From the NCBI GenBank assembly GCA_965223305.1, contig CBDCWT010000079.1:62001-126000 (forward strand): 64,000 bases of DNA. Reading direction: 5' to 3'. The notes beneath the pieces were generated by a model. That model was not told the DNA's origin and searched no databases. It worked only from the letters and a program-made list of their open reading frames with translations. Shown here piece by piece: positions 52,200 to 60,518 of this stretch. Both the position numbers and the translations under genes were made by a program. This DNA is from CBDCWT01 sp965223305 (GTDB lineage: Bacteria > Planctomycetota > Planctomycetia > Pirellulales > Pirellulaceae). Positions within the stretch are counted from its first letter, which is position 1, and each line of letters opens with the position of its first letter.

Positions 52200-53039
52200 T
52201 CAGCGTCGGCGCTGGCACTGCGGGCAGAAGAAGGTCGAACGTTGCGCCTGCACAAAGCGGCGAACGCGGCCCCGCTTGCACTGCAAACAGTGTTGACCGG
52301 CGCGACCGTAGACGCGGTGGTGGTTCTGGTACGAGCCGGGGTTGTTCAACGCGTTTCGATAGGTTCCGTCGGCTAGCGTCGAACCTTCGTGGCGAACTGC
52401 ATCTGTCAAGACCTGGACGAGCGCCGCGTGTAGGCTCTTCCACTGATCACGCGTGAGCCGATCACACGGCTTTTCCGGATGCAGCCCCGCAACGTGAAGA
52501 ATCTCCGAGGCGTACAAGTTCCCAATGCCGGCGACGCTGCGCTGATCGAGCAACGCCACCTTGATCGAACGGCGGCTGCGGCACAAGCGGTGGCGAAGTT
52601 CTGTGGCCGCGATCGCTAAGGCATCCGGTCCCAAGTTCGCGGCGCCGAGACGTGCCGCGAACTCCGTCTCAGAGAGGAGCCGGACCGATCCCAGCCCGCG
52701 TCGATCCCAATACCAGAGCTCTCCAATGGGGCCGTCGGCGAGCCTCATGTGGAACCGCAAGTGCTCGACGTCCGGTGGATCCGCGATGAGAATGAGCCCC
52801 GTCATGCGAGGCTCGAAGACGAGCGAATCGCCGCTGTCAATCTGCAGCGTGACTCGCTTGCCGATGCGGCCAACTTCACAGACCTGGCGGCCGACGATCC
52901 GTCTCCGTAGCGCATCAATCCGAGGGTGGATTTCGATCGATTTCAAGTGGCACGGCACGCGGTCCACTCCGCGGACCGTACTGCCCACGACACCGGCGAT
53001 GCCCCGCCGCATGGTTTCGACTTCTGGGAGTTCTGGCAT
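52200..53039 (-). CDS. mutM: Formamidopyrimidine-DNA glycosylase
   Basis: Removes oxidised purines such as 8-oxoguanine and nicks the site by beta/delta-elimination. 279 residues from ATG 53039, so that the mature protein begins PELPEVETMRRG, with Pro2 as nucleophile and Glu3 as catalytic acid; the three extra upstream codons would block Pro2 and are rejected. The Lys of GRIGKRVTL is the expected damage-site Lys. The C-terminal zinc finger HCLQCKRGRVRRFVQAQRST then FFCPQCQ is complete. Ends three bases from the stop of the convergent ADP-ribosylglycohydrolase gene. Confidence 0.95.
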   Translation of the reverse strand: MPELPEVETMRRGIAGVVGSTVRGVDRVPCHLKSIEIHPRIDALRRRIVGRQVCEVGRIGKRVTLQIDSGDSLVFEPRMTGLILIADPPDVEHLRFHMRLADGPIGELWYWDRRGLGSVRLLSETEFAARLGAANLGPDALAIAATELRHRLCRSRRSIKVALLDQRSVAGIGNLYASEILHVAGLHPEKPCDRLTRDQWKSLHAALVQVLTDAVRHEGSTLADGTYRNALNNPGSYQNHHRVYGRAGQHCLQCKRGRVRRFVQAQRSTFFCPQCQRRR

Positions 53040-53123
53040 CGTCGGCAACTATCCGTCGGCTGGTTGGTGTAGCAAATGTCCAGTTATAATAACGGGATTC
53101 GACTTTGAGAATGGAGGAATGGC

Positions 53124-54020
53124 ATGACTGTCGACGTTGCCGTCGTACCCGTGGCTGGGAGGGGAACACGGCTCCTTCCGCTGACGAAGAGCCAGCCTAA
53201 GGAGATGCTGCCGGTTGGCCAGAAGCCTGTCGTCCAGTACGTGGCGGAGGAGTTAGCGCTCTCGGGGATCGAGCGCCTGCTATTTGTCACAGGTCCCGGC
53301 AAGACTGCGATCGAAAACCACTTCGATATCAACCAGGAGCTGATTACTTCGTTACGAGAGGGCGGGCAGGAAGAGCTGCTCTCTACGCTCTCCTTCGAGC
53401 GAGAACGGCTCGAGTACTTCTATACGAGACAGCGTCGCCAACTGGGGTTGGGACACGCCATCTTGTGTGCTCGCCCAATGGTGTCTCAGGAGCCCTTTGT
53501 GGTGGCTCTGGGGGACAGCATCATCGGCATCCACGCCAAGTCGACGATTGTCAAGCGGATGACCGAACTGTTCGAGAGCGAGGAAGCGGACGCTGTCATC
53601 GCCTTCGAAACAGTTCCTAAACGCGACGTCGTCAAGTACGGCATTGCCAGTGTTCGCCGCGAACTAGACGGTTTCTTCGAGTTGGCCGATCTGATTGAGA
53701 AGCCAACGGTGGACGAAGCTCCCAGCCAGTTGGCGGTGGCTGCACGGTACGTTTTCCAGCCAAAGATCTTTGGATTTCTTGAGCAAACGTCCGCCGGCAA
53801 AGGAAACGAAATCCAATTGACCGATGCGATTGGCAGCATGATTCGCGCGGGCCATCGCGTGCTTGGCGTCACTCTGCCTGCGGCGGAGGGCCGTTTTGAC
53901 ATAGGCAATTTCCCCAGCTATTTTCGAGCCTTTTTTGAATTTGCGCTGGCGGACCCCGAGCACGGTGCCGATTTGCTCGAAATTGTACAGGAGCGGCTGG
54001 GACGGCCGGTGCACCCGTGA
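53124..54020 (+). CDS. galU: Nucleotidyltransferase, UTP-glucose-1-phosphate uridylyltransferase type
   Basis: 298 residues. The activated-sugar synthase signature VPVAGRGTRLLPLTKSQPKE is followed by MLPVGQKPVVQYVAEELALS, as in GalU. FVVALGDSIIG holds the metal-binding Asp, and the catalytic Lys region is DLIEKPTVDEAPSQLAVAAR. Makes a UDP-sugar from a sugar 1-phosphate. The stop overlaps the start of the GHMP kinase (GTGA, 54017-54020), so the kinase product may be its substrate. Glucose, glucuronate or another sugar cannot be told apart here. Confidence 0.88.
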   Translation: MTVDVAVVPVAGRGTRLLPLTKSQPKEMLPVGQKPVVQYVAEELALSGIERLLFVTGPGKTAIENHFDINQELITSLREGGQEELLSTLSFERERLEYFYTRQRRQLGLGHAILCARPMVSQEPFVVALGDSIIGIHAKSTIVKRMTELFESEEADAVIAFETVPKRDVVKYGIASVRRELDGFFELADLIEKPTVDEAPSQLAVAARYVFQPKIFGFLEQTSAGKGNEIQLTDAIGSMIRAGHRVLGVTLPAAEGRFDIGNFPSYFRAFFEFALADPEHGADLLEIVQERLGRPVHP

Positions 54021-55027
54021 AAATCACCCGCCATCGGGCTCATGCGCGTGCCGGCCTAATCGGGAATCCATCTGACGGCTACGGCGGGAAGACCGTCGCC
54101 TTTGCCATCCGCCAATTCTCGGCGGAAGTGGTCATCTATCCCTGGGATCAAGTCGAAATCATTTGGAGCAATCAGGACAAGAACCGATTCGACTCGATTG
54201 ACGACCTGGTCGATGACGTCAACTTAAACGGCTACTACGGGGGCGTTCGTTTGGTGAAGGCCACCGCCAAACGATTTGTAGAGTTTTGCCGCCTGGAAGG
54301 GCTGGAGTTGCACGACCAGCCGTTTTCGGTGCGCTATCAAACGAACATCCCGCGCGGCGTGGGGCTCGCCGGGTCCAGCGCCATCGTCGTGGCGACCTTA
54401 CGTTGTTTGCTCGACTTCTACGACATCTCAATTGCGCTCCCACTTCAGGCGTCGTTGGTTCGGTCGGTCGAGAACGACGAATTGAATATCGCTTGCGGCT
54501 ACCAAGATCGTGTTGTCCAAGTCTACGGCGGGCTGGTCTACATGGACTTCTCGACCATGTATCCAGAGGCTGGATTAGAGTATGGCCACTACGAAACGCT
54601 CGATAGCTCGCGGCTTGCACCGCTGTATATCGCCTATGACCTGGGAGCGTCGAAGACATCGGCATCGGTCCACGGACCGCTGCGAACTCGTCTGCACGAT
54701 GATGCCTGTCTCCAGCAGACGATGAACGAAATCGCAGACCTCACGCCGCAAGCTCGTCTGGCAATCGAGCGGGGCGACGCAGCACAGCTTCATCAGCTCG
54801 TCGATCGCAACTTCGACTTGCGCTGCCAGCTCTACAACATACAGACTCACCATGCCGCCATGATCACAGCGGCGCGGGCTGTCGGCGCGTCGGCGAAGTT
54901 CGCCGGTTCCGGGGGCGCGATCGTAGGGACCTTTGAGGACGACGCGATGTACCGACGCCTCGAAGAGTCTCTCGCGGCCGGCAGCAGCGACTGGAGGATC
55001 TTGCGGCCAGAGTTAGCGATGCGCTAA
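54017..55027 (+). CDS. GHMP-family sugar kinase, glucuronokinase-like
   Basis: 336 residues, GTG start coupled to galU. The GHMP ATP-binding loop is IPRGVGLAGSSAIVVATLR (about residues 110-128). The N-terminal RARAHARAGLIGNPSDGYGG-like start and the late motif AKFAGSGGAIVG complete the fold. The N-terminal pattern with 'GLIGNPSDGYGGKT' resembles glucuronokinases and related anomeric kinases, which make sugar 1-phosphates. With the adjoining nucleotidyltransferase this forms a two-step sugar to UDP-sugar salvage route. Substrate is inferred, not shown. Confidence 0.8.
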   Translation: MKITRHRAHARAGLIGNPSDGYGGKTVAFAIRQFSAEVVIYPWDQVEIIWSNQDKNRFDSIDDLVDDVNLNGYYGGVRLVKATAKRFVEFCRLEGLELHDQPFSVRYQTNIPRGVGLAGSSAIVVATLRCLLDFYDISIALPLQASLVRSVENDELNIACGYQDRVVQVYGGLVYMDFSTMYPEAGLEYGHYETLDSSRLAPLYIAYDLGASKTSASVHGPLRTRLHDDACLQQTMNEIADLTPQARLAIERGDAAQLHQLVDRNFDLRCQLYNIQTHHAAMITAARAVGASAKFAGSGGAIVGTFEDDAMYRRLEESLAAGSSDWRILRPELAMR

Positions 55028-55046
55028 CACGAACCGCCTGATCCCG

Positions 55047-55529
55047 CTAGGCTTGCTCGAAAGGCGCGTAGCGGCGTTGGCGGTCGATGCCGGCTGGTCG
55101 CCGAGCAGGCTGCTGCGGTGGATCGATCTGGGCTTTTACCAGGTGCGGCATCCACAGCGCCTTGCCGACGAGCTCAACGAGCACTTCAGGGTCAAATGGC
55201 TTCCGTAGGTAGTACGCCCCGCCTGCCTCGTGAACTCGGCGCACAATATCGGGTGCTTGAGCGCTCGTCACGAACATCAGCGGTATATCCTCGCCGTACT
55301 CGCGGCAGAGCTCCTGGGTCAGCTGCAAGCCGCTCTGGCCGCCGACATTCAGATCGCAGACGATCAAGTCAAGACTTAGCGAGCGAACCGCCTTCCGCGC
55401 CGCTTCACCGTCCTGGGCGCAATGGCATTCATATCCCGCCATGTTCAAGGTGGCGGCCATGCCGGTCAAGGTCAGCGGATCATTGTCGATCAAGAGGATG
55501 ACGGCAGGTTCGGAAGGCATCGTGTACAT
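55047..55529 (-). CDS. Single-domain response regulator
   Basis: 160 residues from ATG 55529, eight bases after GGAG. The longer upstream frame is rejected. A receiver domain fills most of it: acidic pocket LLIDNDPLTL, phosphorylated Asp in LIVCDLNVGGQSGLQL, Thr/Ser switch in LMFVTSAQAP and Lys in AYYLRKPFDPEVL. There is no output domain; the 30-residue tail is basic and Pro-rich. It probably works by protein contact. It lies 175 bases downstream of phoB on the same strand and might belong to the phosphate regulon. Confidence 0.82.
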   Translation of the reverse strand: MYTMPSEPAVILLIDNDPLTLTGMAATLNMAGYECHCAQDGEAARKAVRSLSLDLIVCDLNVGGQSGLQLTQELCREYGEDIPLMFVTSAQAPDIVRRVHEAGGAYYLRKPFDPEVLVELVGKALWMPHLVKAQIDPPQQPARRPAGIDRQRRYAPFEQA

Positions 55530-55704
55530 GCTGCAGGCTCCCTGTCGAATTGGTTGAATGCCCCGCTGGGGGTCGACCGGGAGTGTCGGCATACTCTCCG
55601 GTGCCTGAGAAGTCTTTCGGTCCGTTAGACTCATCCAGTTAAACCCCACTTCCCCACTTGGGATAACCGCTGCAACCAGACTAAGTGGATGGGAGCCAGC
55701 CGAC

Positions 55705-56394
55705 TCAATCCGCCGGGTCGCGAAAGCGGTAGCCCACACCGCGCACGGTCTCGATCAGCCGTGAATGCTCGCCCATCTTCTTGCGCACTGCACGAATGTG
55801 AACGTCGATCGTCCGCTCCATGACGAGTGTATCGTCGCCGAGCGCCGCGTCGATAAGGTCGGCGCGGCTGAAGACTCGGCCAGGTTCTCGGGCTAGAGTT
55901 TCCAGCAGCCGGAACTCGCTCCGCGTAAGGTGGATCGGCTGGTCATCAATCGAAACCCGATGCTTCGTGGGATCGATCATCACTCCTTGGCTGTAGACCA
56001 GTTGTTCAGACGATCGGTCCGAGTCGCGGCGGCACAATGCCTTGACCCGTTGCAGCAGCACCTTGACGCTGAAGGGCTTGGTCACGTAGTCGTCGGCGCC
56101 CAAAGAAAAACCGACCAGCTGATCAGCCTCCTCGGCTCTTGCGGTCAACATGATAATTCGCGTGTTGCCCGTCGCCGGATCTGCACGCAACCGCCGGCAG
56201 ACGTCCAGTCCATCGACAACCGGCAGCATCAAGTCCAGTATGATCACATCGGGACGTTTGAGCTGGGCCTGGTTAATTCCATCTTGGCCGTCGTACGCCG
56301 CGAGTACGTCGTACCCCGCCTGCCTGAGATTGTAGGTGACAACTTCGACCAGAGAGCGGTCGTCTTCGATGATCAGTACGGTTTTGCTTCCCAT
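55705..56394 (-). CDS. phoB: Phosphate regulon response regulator
   Basis: 229 residues from ATG 56394 (MGSKTVLIIEDDRSL). Receiver domain with phosphorylated Asp in VIILDLMLPVVDG and Lys in YVTKPFSVK. The C-terminal OmpR/PhoB winged helix (LTRSEFRLLETLAREPGRVF, RTIDVHIRAVRKKMGEHSRL, VRGVGYRF) binds direct repeats. It starts seven bases after the phoU stop, so it is co-transcribed with pst-phoU. Its sensor would be PhoR at 61802-63601. The Pho-box-like repeat at 61679-61707 is its likely target. Confidence 0.93.
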   Translation of the reverse strand: MGSKTVLIIEDDRSLVEVVTYNLRQAGYDVLAAYDGQDGINQAQLKRPDVIILDLMLPVVDGLDVCRRLRADPATGNTRIIMLTARAEEADQLVGFSLGADDYVTKPFSVKVLLQRVKALCRRDSDRSSEQLVYSQGVMIDPTKHRVSIDDQPIHLTRSEFRLLETLAREPGRVFSRADLIDAALGDDTLVMERTIDVHIRAVRKKMGEHSRLIETVRGVGYRFRDPAD

Positions 56395-56401
56395 GCCTGC
56401 A

Positions 56402-57076
56402 CTATTCAGGCAGCCCTGCTGCCGTTCCGCGATGGCGTACAATCTCTCCCTCCACTAGGTAGATCACATCTTCAGCGATGTTGGTTGCTAAGTCGCCGAT
56501 CCGCTCGACGTGGCGGATTGCCGAAAAACAATGCAACGCTGGAACGACCAAGTCCGATCGTTGCTGCATGACTGACTGTAGTTCCTGAATCAGTTGAACG
56601 TTCAGTTCATCGACTTCATCATCCATCTCACAGACCTGCCGAGCAGCTGCCGTATCCAGGTTGACAAAGGAGTCCAGCGCCGAGCGGACCATGGTTGTCG
56701 CCTGGACGATGATGCGATCGACCCGTTCGGGTATATCAAACTGGGGATAGTCTCCGATGCAGCGGGCCCGCTCAGCAACGTTTACAGCCAGATCAGCAAT
56801 CCGCTCCAGATCGTTGTTGACCTTGACGACCGTAGCAATTCGCCGCAAGTCGACAGCCACCGGTTGGTGGAGGGCCAGCATCTTAAGGCACTCCTCTTCA
56901 ATGGCGACTTCCTGTTGGTCGACAAGTTGATCGTCCTCAGACACTTCATCGGCGAGATCCAACCGCCGCTCTCGGAGTGCCAGTGCCGCCTTGTCGATCA
57001 TATCTTCGACCATTGCAGACAGCTTCAGCATGTCACGGTGGACGCGGTCGAGATCACGGTGCAGGTGTTTTGTCAT
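56402..57076 (-). CDS. phoU: Phosphate-specific transport system accessory protein PhoU
   Basis: 224 residues, usual length. Two three-helix bundles carry the metal-site motifs: DQQEVAIEEECLKMLALHQP, VNNDLERIADLAVNVAERA and IRHVERIGDLATNIAEDVIY. PhoU links the Pst transporter to PhoR so that the regulon is off when phosphate is plentiful. Between pstB (26 bases upstream) and phoB, as expected. Confidence 0.96.
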   Translation of the reverse strand: MTKHLHRDLDRVHRDMLKLSAMVEDMIDKAALALRERRLDLADEVSEDDQLVDQQEVAIEEECLKMLALHQPVAVDLRRIATVVKVNNDLERIADLAVNVAERARCIGDYPQFDIPERVDRIIVQATTMVRSALDSFVNLDTAAARQVCEMDDEVDELNVQLIQELQSVMQQRSDLVVPALHCFSAIRHVERIGDLATNIAEDVIYLVEGEIVRHRGTAAGLPE

Positions 57077-57102
57077 GGATTAGCTACCCATCAGCTTCCG
57101 GA

Positions 57103-57978
57103 CTATCCAAACTTCCCGGTGACGTAGTCTTCCGTCTGCTCCATGGCCGGCCGGGTAAATATCTGGTCGGTTAGACCACATTCGATGATCCGGCCTTGGT
57201 AGAAGAACGCGGTCACATCCGAGACGCGTGAGGCCTGTTGCATGTTATGTGTCACAATCACAATCGTGTACTGCTCACGGAGTTCGTAGATGAGATCCTC
57301 GATGTTACTGGTCGAGATCGGGTCAAGGGCCGAGCAAGGTTCGTCCATCAAGAGGACCTCCGGACCGGCAGCAATCGCGCGCGCGATACAGAGCCGTTGC
57401 TGCTGGCCACCGCTGAGGCCCAATGCTGGTTTGCGCAGCCGATCCTTGACCTCGTCCCAAACCGCCGCTTTGCGCAACGCCCATTCGACCAACTCGTCTA
57501 GTTCAGATCGCGACAACCTGAGATGCAATCGTGGTCCGTAGGCGACGTTGTCGTAGATCGATTTGGGAAAAGGGTTGGGTTTCTGAAAGACAATACCGAC
57601 CTTGCGCCGAAGGTCGACCACGTCCGTACTCGATGCCAAAATGTCGAGCTCGCCCAAGTGGAGCACTCCAGTAGCGCGGGCTGTTGGCACGATGTCATTC
57701 ATCCGATTGATCCAGCGCAGCAGCGTCGTTTTGCCACAACCACTGGGTCCGATCAAAGCCGTAACCTGCTTTTCGGGAACCGCCAACGAAATCTCGTGGA
57801 TCGCTTGAAAATCTCCGTAGAACGCGTTGAAGTCAGCGATGCGAATGGCCGTCGAGTTGCTGTCGGCTCCCGCAGCGTCCGACTTCTGGACACCGTTCGG
57901 CGTTCGCTCGGTTGCTTTCGCTCGTTCTGGATCGCCCGACTTGGATTCAACGGTCATATTGGTCATCGAAGTTCTCAC
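57103..57978 (-). CDS. pstB: Phosphate ABC transporter ATP-binding protein
   Basis: 291 residues. Walker A is ALIGPSGCGKTTLLRWINRM, then the PstB-typical RRKVGIVFQKPNPFPKSIYD, the signature LSGGQQQRLCIARAIAAGPE and Walker B VLLMDEPCSALDPIS. The first 45 residues are a polar extension not usual in PstB. GTG 57978 follows AAAGGA; ATG 57963 is a shorter option. Works in the cytoplasm with PstA and PstC, whose genes lie directly upstream. Confidence 0.96.
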   Translation of the reverse strand: MRTSMTNMTVESKSGDPERAKATERTPNGVQKSDAAGADSNSTAIRIADFNAFYGDFQAIHEISLAVPEKQVTALIGPSGCGKTTLLRWINRMNDIVPTARATGVLHLGELDILASSTDVVDLRRKVGIVFQKPNPFPKSIYDNVAYGPRLHLRLSRSELDELVEWALRKAAVWDEVKDRLRKPALGLSGGQQQRLCIARAIAAGPEVLLMDEPCSALDPISTSNIEDLIYELREQYTIVIVTHNMQQASRVSDVTAFFYQGRIIECGLTDQIFTRPAMEQTEDYVTGKFG

Positions 57979-58014
57979 TCGATTCCTTTGCCCAACCTAC
58001 TGCGACTACGGTCA

Positions 58015-59211
58015 CTACGATAGGGGCTTTTGCGTTTTGTTCCGTATCAGGACAGCGACGGCATTGAAAGACAGTAGCAGCGTCAGCAAGACAATGATCC
58101 CCTTCGCAGCAACCGCGTGAAACTCTGGCTGCGGTAACGCTGCCCAATTAAAGATCTGCAGCGGCATGACGGAGAAATCGTCCATGAGATTACTGGGATT
58201 GGACGTGATATAAATAATTCCACAGATGATCAGGATCGGCGCCGCTTCACCGATGGCGCGGCTCATCGCCAAGATCGATCCCGTCATAATGCCGGGGATC
58301 GAAGCCGGCAGTGTGACCCGGCGAACTGTTTGCCAAGTCGTGGCCCCCATTCCCAACGAACCTTCGCGTAAGGAGTCGGGGACGGCACGCAGCGCCTCTT
58401 GCGATGCGATGATCACGATAGGAAGCACGACCAACATCAGGGTTAGGCCGCCGGCCAACACGCCACGCCCAAAGGGAAGACGGAAGTAGTACCATCTGCG
58501 GCGGCTGAGCCTGCCTGCTTCGGCGTCGCTGCGCAGCGTATAGGCCAGCAGTACGTTGTCGGCGGGAAGAGGGTCCTCCGGGCCGATCACGTTGACTTCA
58601 ACTCGCTCTCCAGAACTAGAGATGCCCAGCATGCCAGGCGTGACCTTAGTCATGGGCGCTGCGACACTGGCCACCGGCGCAAAGATGATCCGTTCTCCCT
58701 CGCTTAAGAACTGGTCGCTATAGCTCGCACCCACTTCGAGCCACGGAGCGTTCGCACGCCCAAAGATCCCAAACATCCCAGCGAATGCGGTCAGTCCAAT
58801 GATCCCGTAGACGACCGACGGCACGCCCGCCAAATTGCTGATATTCAACTGAACGAAACCGTGAAATAATCGCATCACCCGATTGCGGGGCGCAAACTCT
58901 TCCAGGAAAATCGCCGTCGCCACGCCAATCGGAAGAGTAAGCAGAGCGCACGTTCCACACACCCAGATGGTGCCAAACAAGGCGGGACGGATGCCGGCGT
59001 TGTCAGCAGTTGAGCTGGGGGGGGATGTGATAAAGCTCCACCGCAGGGACGGGAGTCCCTGGACCAAAATCGCGGCTAACAATACCGTTAGGATGACCAC
59101 CGAGCAAAACGCCACCATCACGCAGAAGATGACGAACCACCGATCAAGGCGGTGACGCGATGCGAGCGATCGCTGGCGATCGGCCGAGTTCAAAAGGTCG
59201 GCGACGTTCAC
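58015..59211 (-). CDS. pstA: Phosphate ABC transporter permease PstA
   Basis: 398 residues from GTG 59211, which overlaps the pstC stop (GTGA) and follows GGGAGG by seven bases; the ATG at 59253 lies inside pstC and lacks this context. Transmembrane helices with the permease loop EALRAVPDSLREGSLGMGAT and RAIGEAAPILIICGIIYIT. Longer than the usual 280-300 residues because of about 90 extra residues between early helices (FGRANAPWLEVGASYSDQ, VNVIGPEDPLPADNVLLAYT), probably a periplasmic loop. Confidence 0.94.
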   Translation of the reverse strand: MNVADLLNSADRQRSLASRHRLDRWFVIFCVMVAFCSVVILTVLLAAILVQGLPSLRWSFITSPPSSTADNAGIRPALFGTIWVCGTCALLTLPIGVATAIFLEEFAPRNRVMRLFHGFVQLNISNLAGVPSVVYGIIGLTAFAGMFGIFGRANAPWLEVGASYSDQFLSEGERIIFAPVASVAAPMTKVTPGMLGISSSGERVEVNVIGPEDPLPADNVLLAYTLRSDAEAGRLSRRRWYYFRLPFGRGVLAGGLTLMLVVLPIVIIASQEALRAVPDSLREGSLGMGATTWQTVRRVTLPASIPGIMTGSILAMSRAIGEAAPILIICGIIYITSNPSNLMDDFSVMPLQIFNWAALPQPEFHAVAAKGIIVLLTLLLSFNAVAVLIRNKTQKPLS

Positions 59212-60164
59212 TCGTACGCCTCCCGGAATCTCTTCCTGACGAGGTTGCCACATACGGTGAGACTGAAGGTCATGACGAACAGCATGGCAGCCACTGCATA
59301 CATCGAGAAGTACTCCATGCTCTCGTGGCTGGCATCACCCAGTGACATCTGAACCATCCAGCCCGTCATCGTCTGGATCTCGTTGCGTGGATCGACGGTG
59401 ATGCGCGGCCTTGCGCCAGCCGCGAGCGCCACAATCATCGTCTCTCCGACCGCGCGAGCAATCGACAGCAAGAAGGCCGAGACGATCCCGGAGAGCGCCG
59501 CTGGCAAGACCACCTTGGTTGACACGTCAAATCGCGTACCACCCAATCCGTAGGCTGCGTCTCGCAGACTCCTTGGCACGGCGCGCAAAGCGTCTTCAGC
59601 AAGCGAACAGACTGTCGGAAGACATAACACACCGACCGCCAAGCCAGCACTAAAGGCATTGAAGATATTGAAACCCTCGTGCAAAAACTTGAGGCCGGGA
59701 GTGATCACCTTGAGCGCGAAGTAGCCATAGACCACTGTCGGAATACCGGCCAGTATCTCGAGGGAGGGTTTGAGCGTGGCGCGCAGCCTCCCCGGGGCGT
59801 ACTCGCTCAGATAGATCGCGGTGACGAGACCCAGTGGCAACGCGACTGCCATCGCTACCGACGTGACCAAGAGTGTCCCCGACACCAGCGGCCAAATGCC
59901 AATCTCTTGTGAATAGAGAGGTGACCACTTGAGCGACGTGAAAAACTTGGCAACCGTTACGCCCTCCATGGTGAAGAAACGAGATGCCTCTCGAAGCAAG
60001 ATGCCGATGATGGTGAAGGTCACCAGAATCGAGAAGGTAGCGCAGGCGGTGAGCTGCAGCCGCACAATCGACTCTCGCAGCCGCTGACCGCCCCGCCGTT
60101 TTCTACGAGCTGGGGAGGTAAGAGCTTGGGGAGCCGTCTTTGCTGGGAAACTGCCAGTTGACAT
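59208..60164 (-). CDS. pstC: Phosphate ABC transporter permease PstC
   Basis: 318 residues with six predicted spans. A basic N-terminus (SPARRKRRGGQRLRESIV) precedes the first helix. Permease signatures: GIPTVVYGYFALKVITPGLK, then EDALRAVPRSLRDAAYGLGG and SIARAVGETMIVALAAGA. Forms the membrane channel with PstA. Separated from pstS by 354 bases that contain repeat D units, which may lower permease expression relative to the binding protein. Confidence 0.95.
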   Translation of the reverse strand: MSTGSFPAKTAPQALTSPARRKRRGGQRLRESIVRLQLTACATFSILVTFTIIGILLREASRFFTMEGVTVAKFFTSLKWSPLYSQEIGIWPLVSGTLLVTSVAMAVALPLGLVTAIYLSEYAPGRLRATLKPSLEILAGIPTVVYGYFALKVITPGLKFLHEGFNIFNAFSAGLAVGVLCLPTVCSLAEDALRAVPRSLRDAAYGLGGTRFDVSTKVVLPAALSGIVSAFLLSIARAVGETMIVALAAGARPRITVDPRNEIQTMTGWMVQMSLGDASHESMEYFSMYAVAAMLFVMTFSLTVCGNLVRKRFREAYE

Positions 60165-60237
60165 TGGAGTGGGCGTCTGTTTCTAACGTGTCTTTTTCGA
60201 CGTTGTGAGTTTGGCGAGAGAGTTACTTACGTTGGGC

Positions 60238-60400
60238 CAATCGTAACCCGAAGCGTCAGCGAGGGAATGACTTGCGATGGTCCACCAACTTCCCCTCGCT
60301 GACGCTTCGGGTTACGAAAAACACAGTGACCCCGCTACCTTGCACCTGCAGGAAGGAGAAAAAGCGCAACTTCAAAACTGACGCTTCGGGTTACGAAGAC
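60238..60400. repeat. Repeat D pair between pstS and pstC
   Basis: CGTAACCCGAAGCGTCAGCG (about 60241 on) and its inverted partner TCGCTGACGCTTCGGGTTAC (about 60297 on) flank a 36-bp middle. A third unit, AAAACTGACGCTTCGGGTTA, ends near 60396. The arms can pair into a stem of about 24 bp. Lying inside the pst operon, it could act as a 3' stabiliser for pstS message or a partial terminator. The remaining 120 bases of the gap show nothing. Confidence 0.65.
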
Positions 60401-60518
60401 GTGACAGATTCGACAGCTTGTCCCTGCGGAAAGGCGAAAACACCAAGACTCGCTTGGGCGCCGACGCCTGCCGGCTTGTGAAGCGACTTGTGGTCTTCGA
60501 CGATCCGAAACAAAGGCA

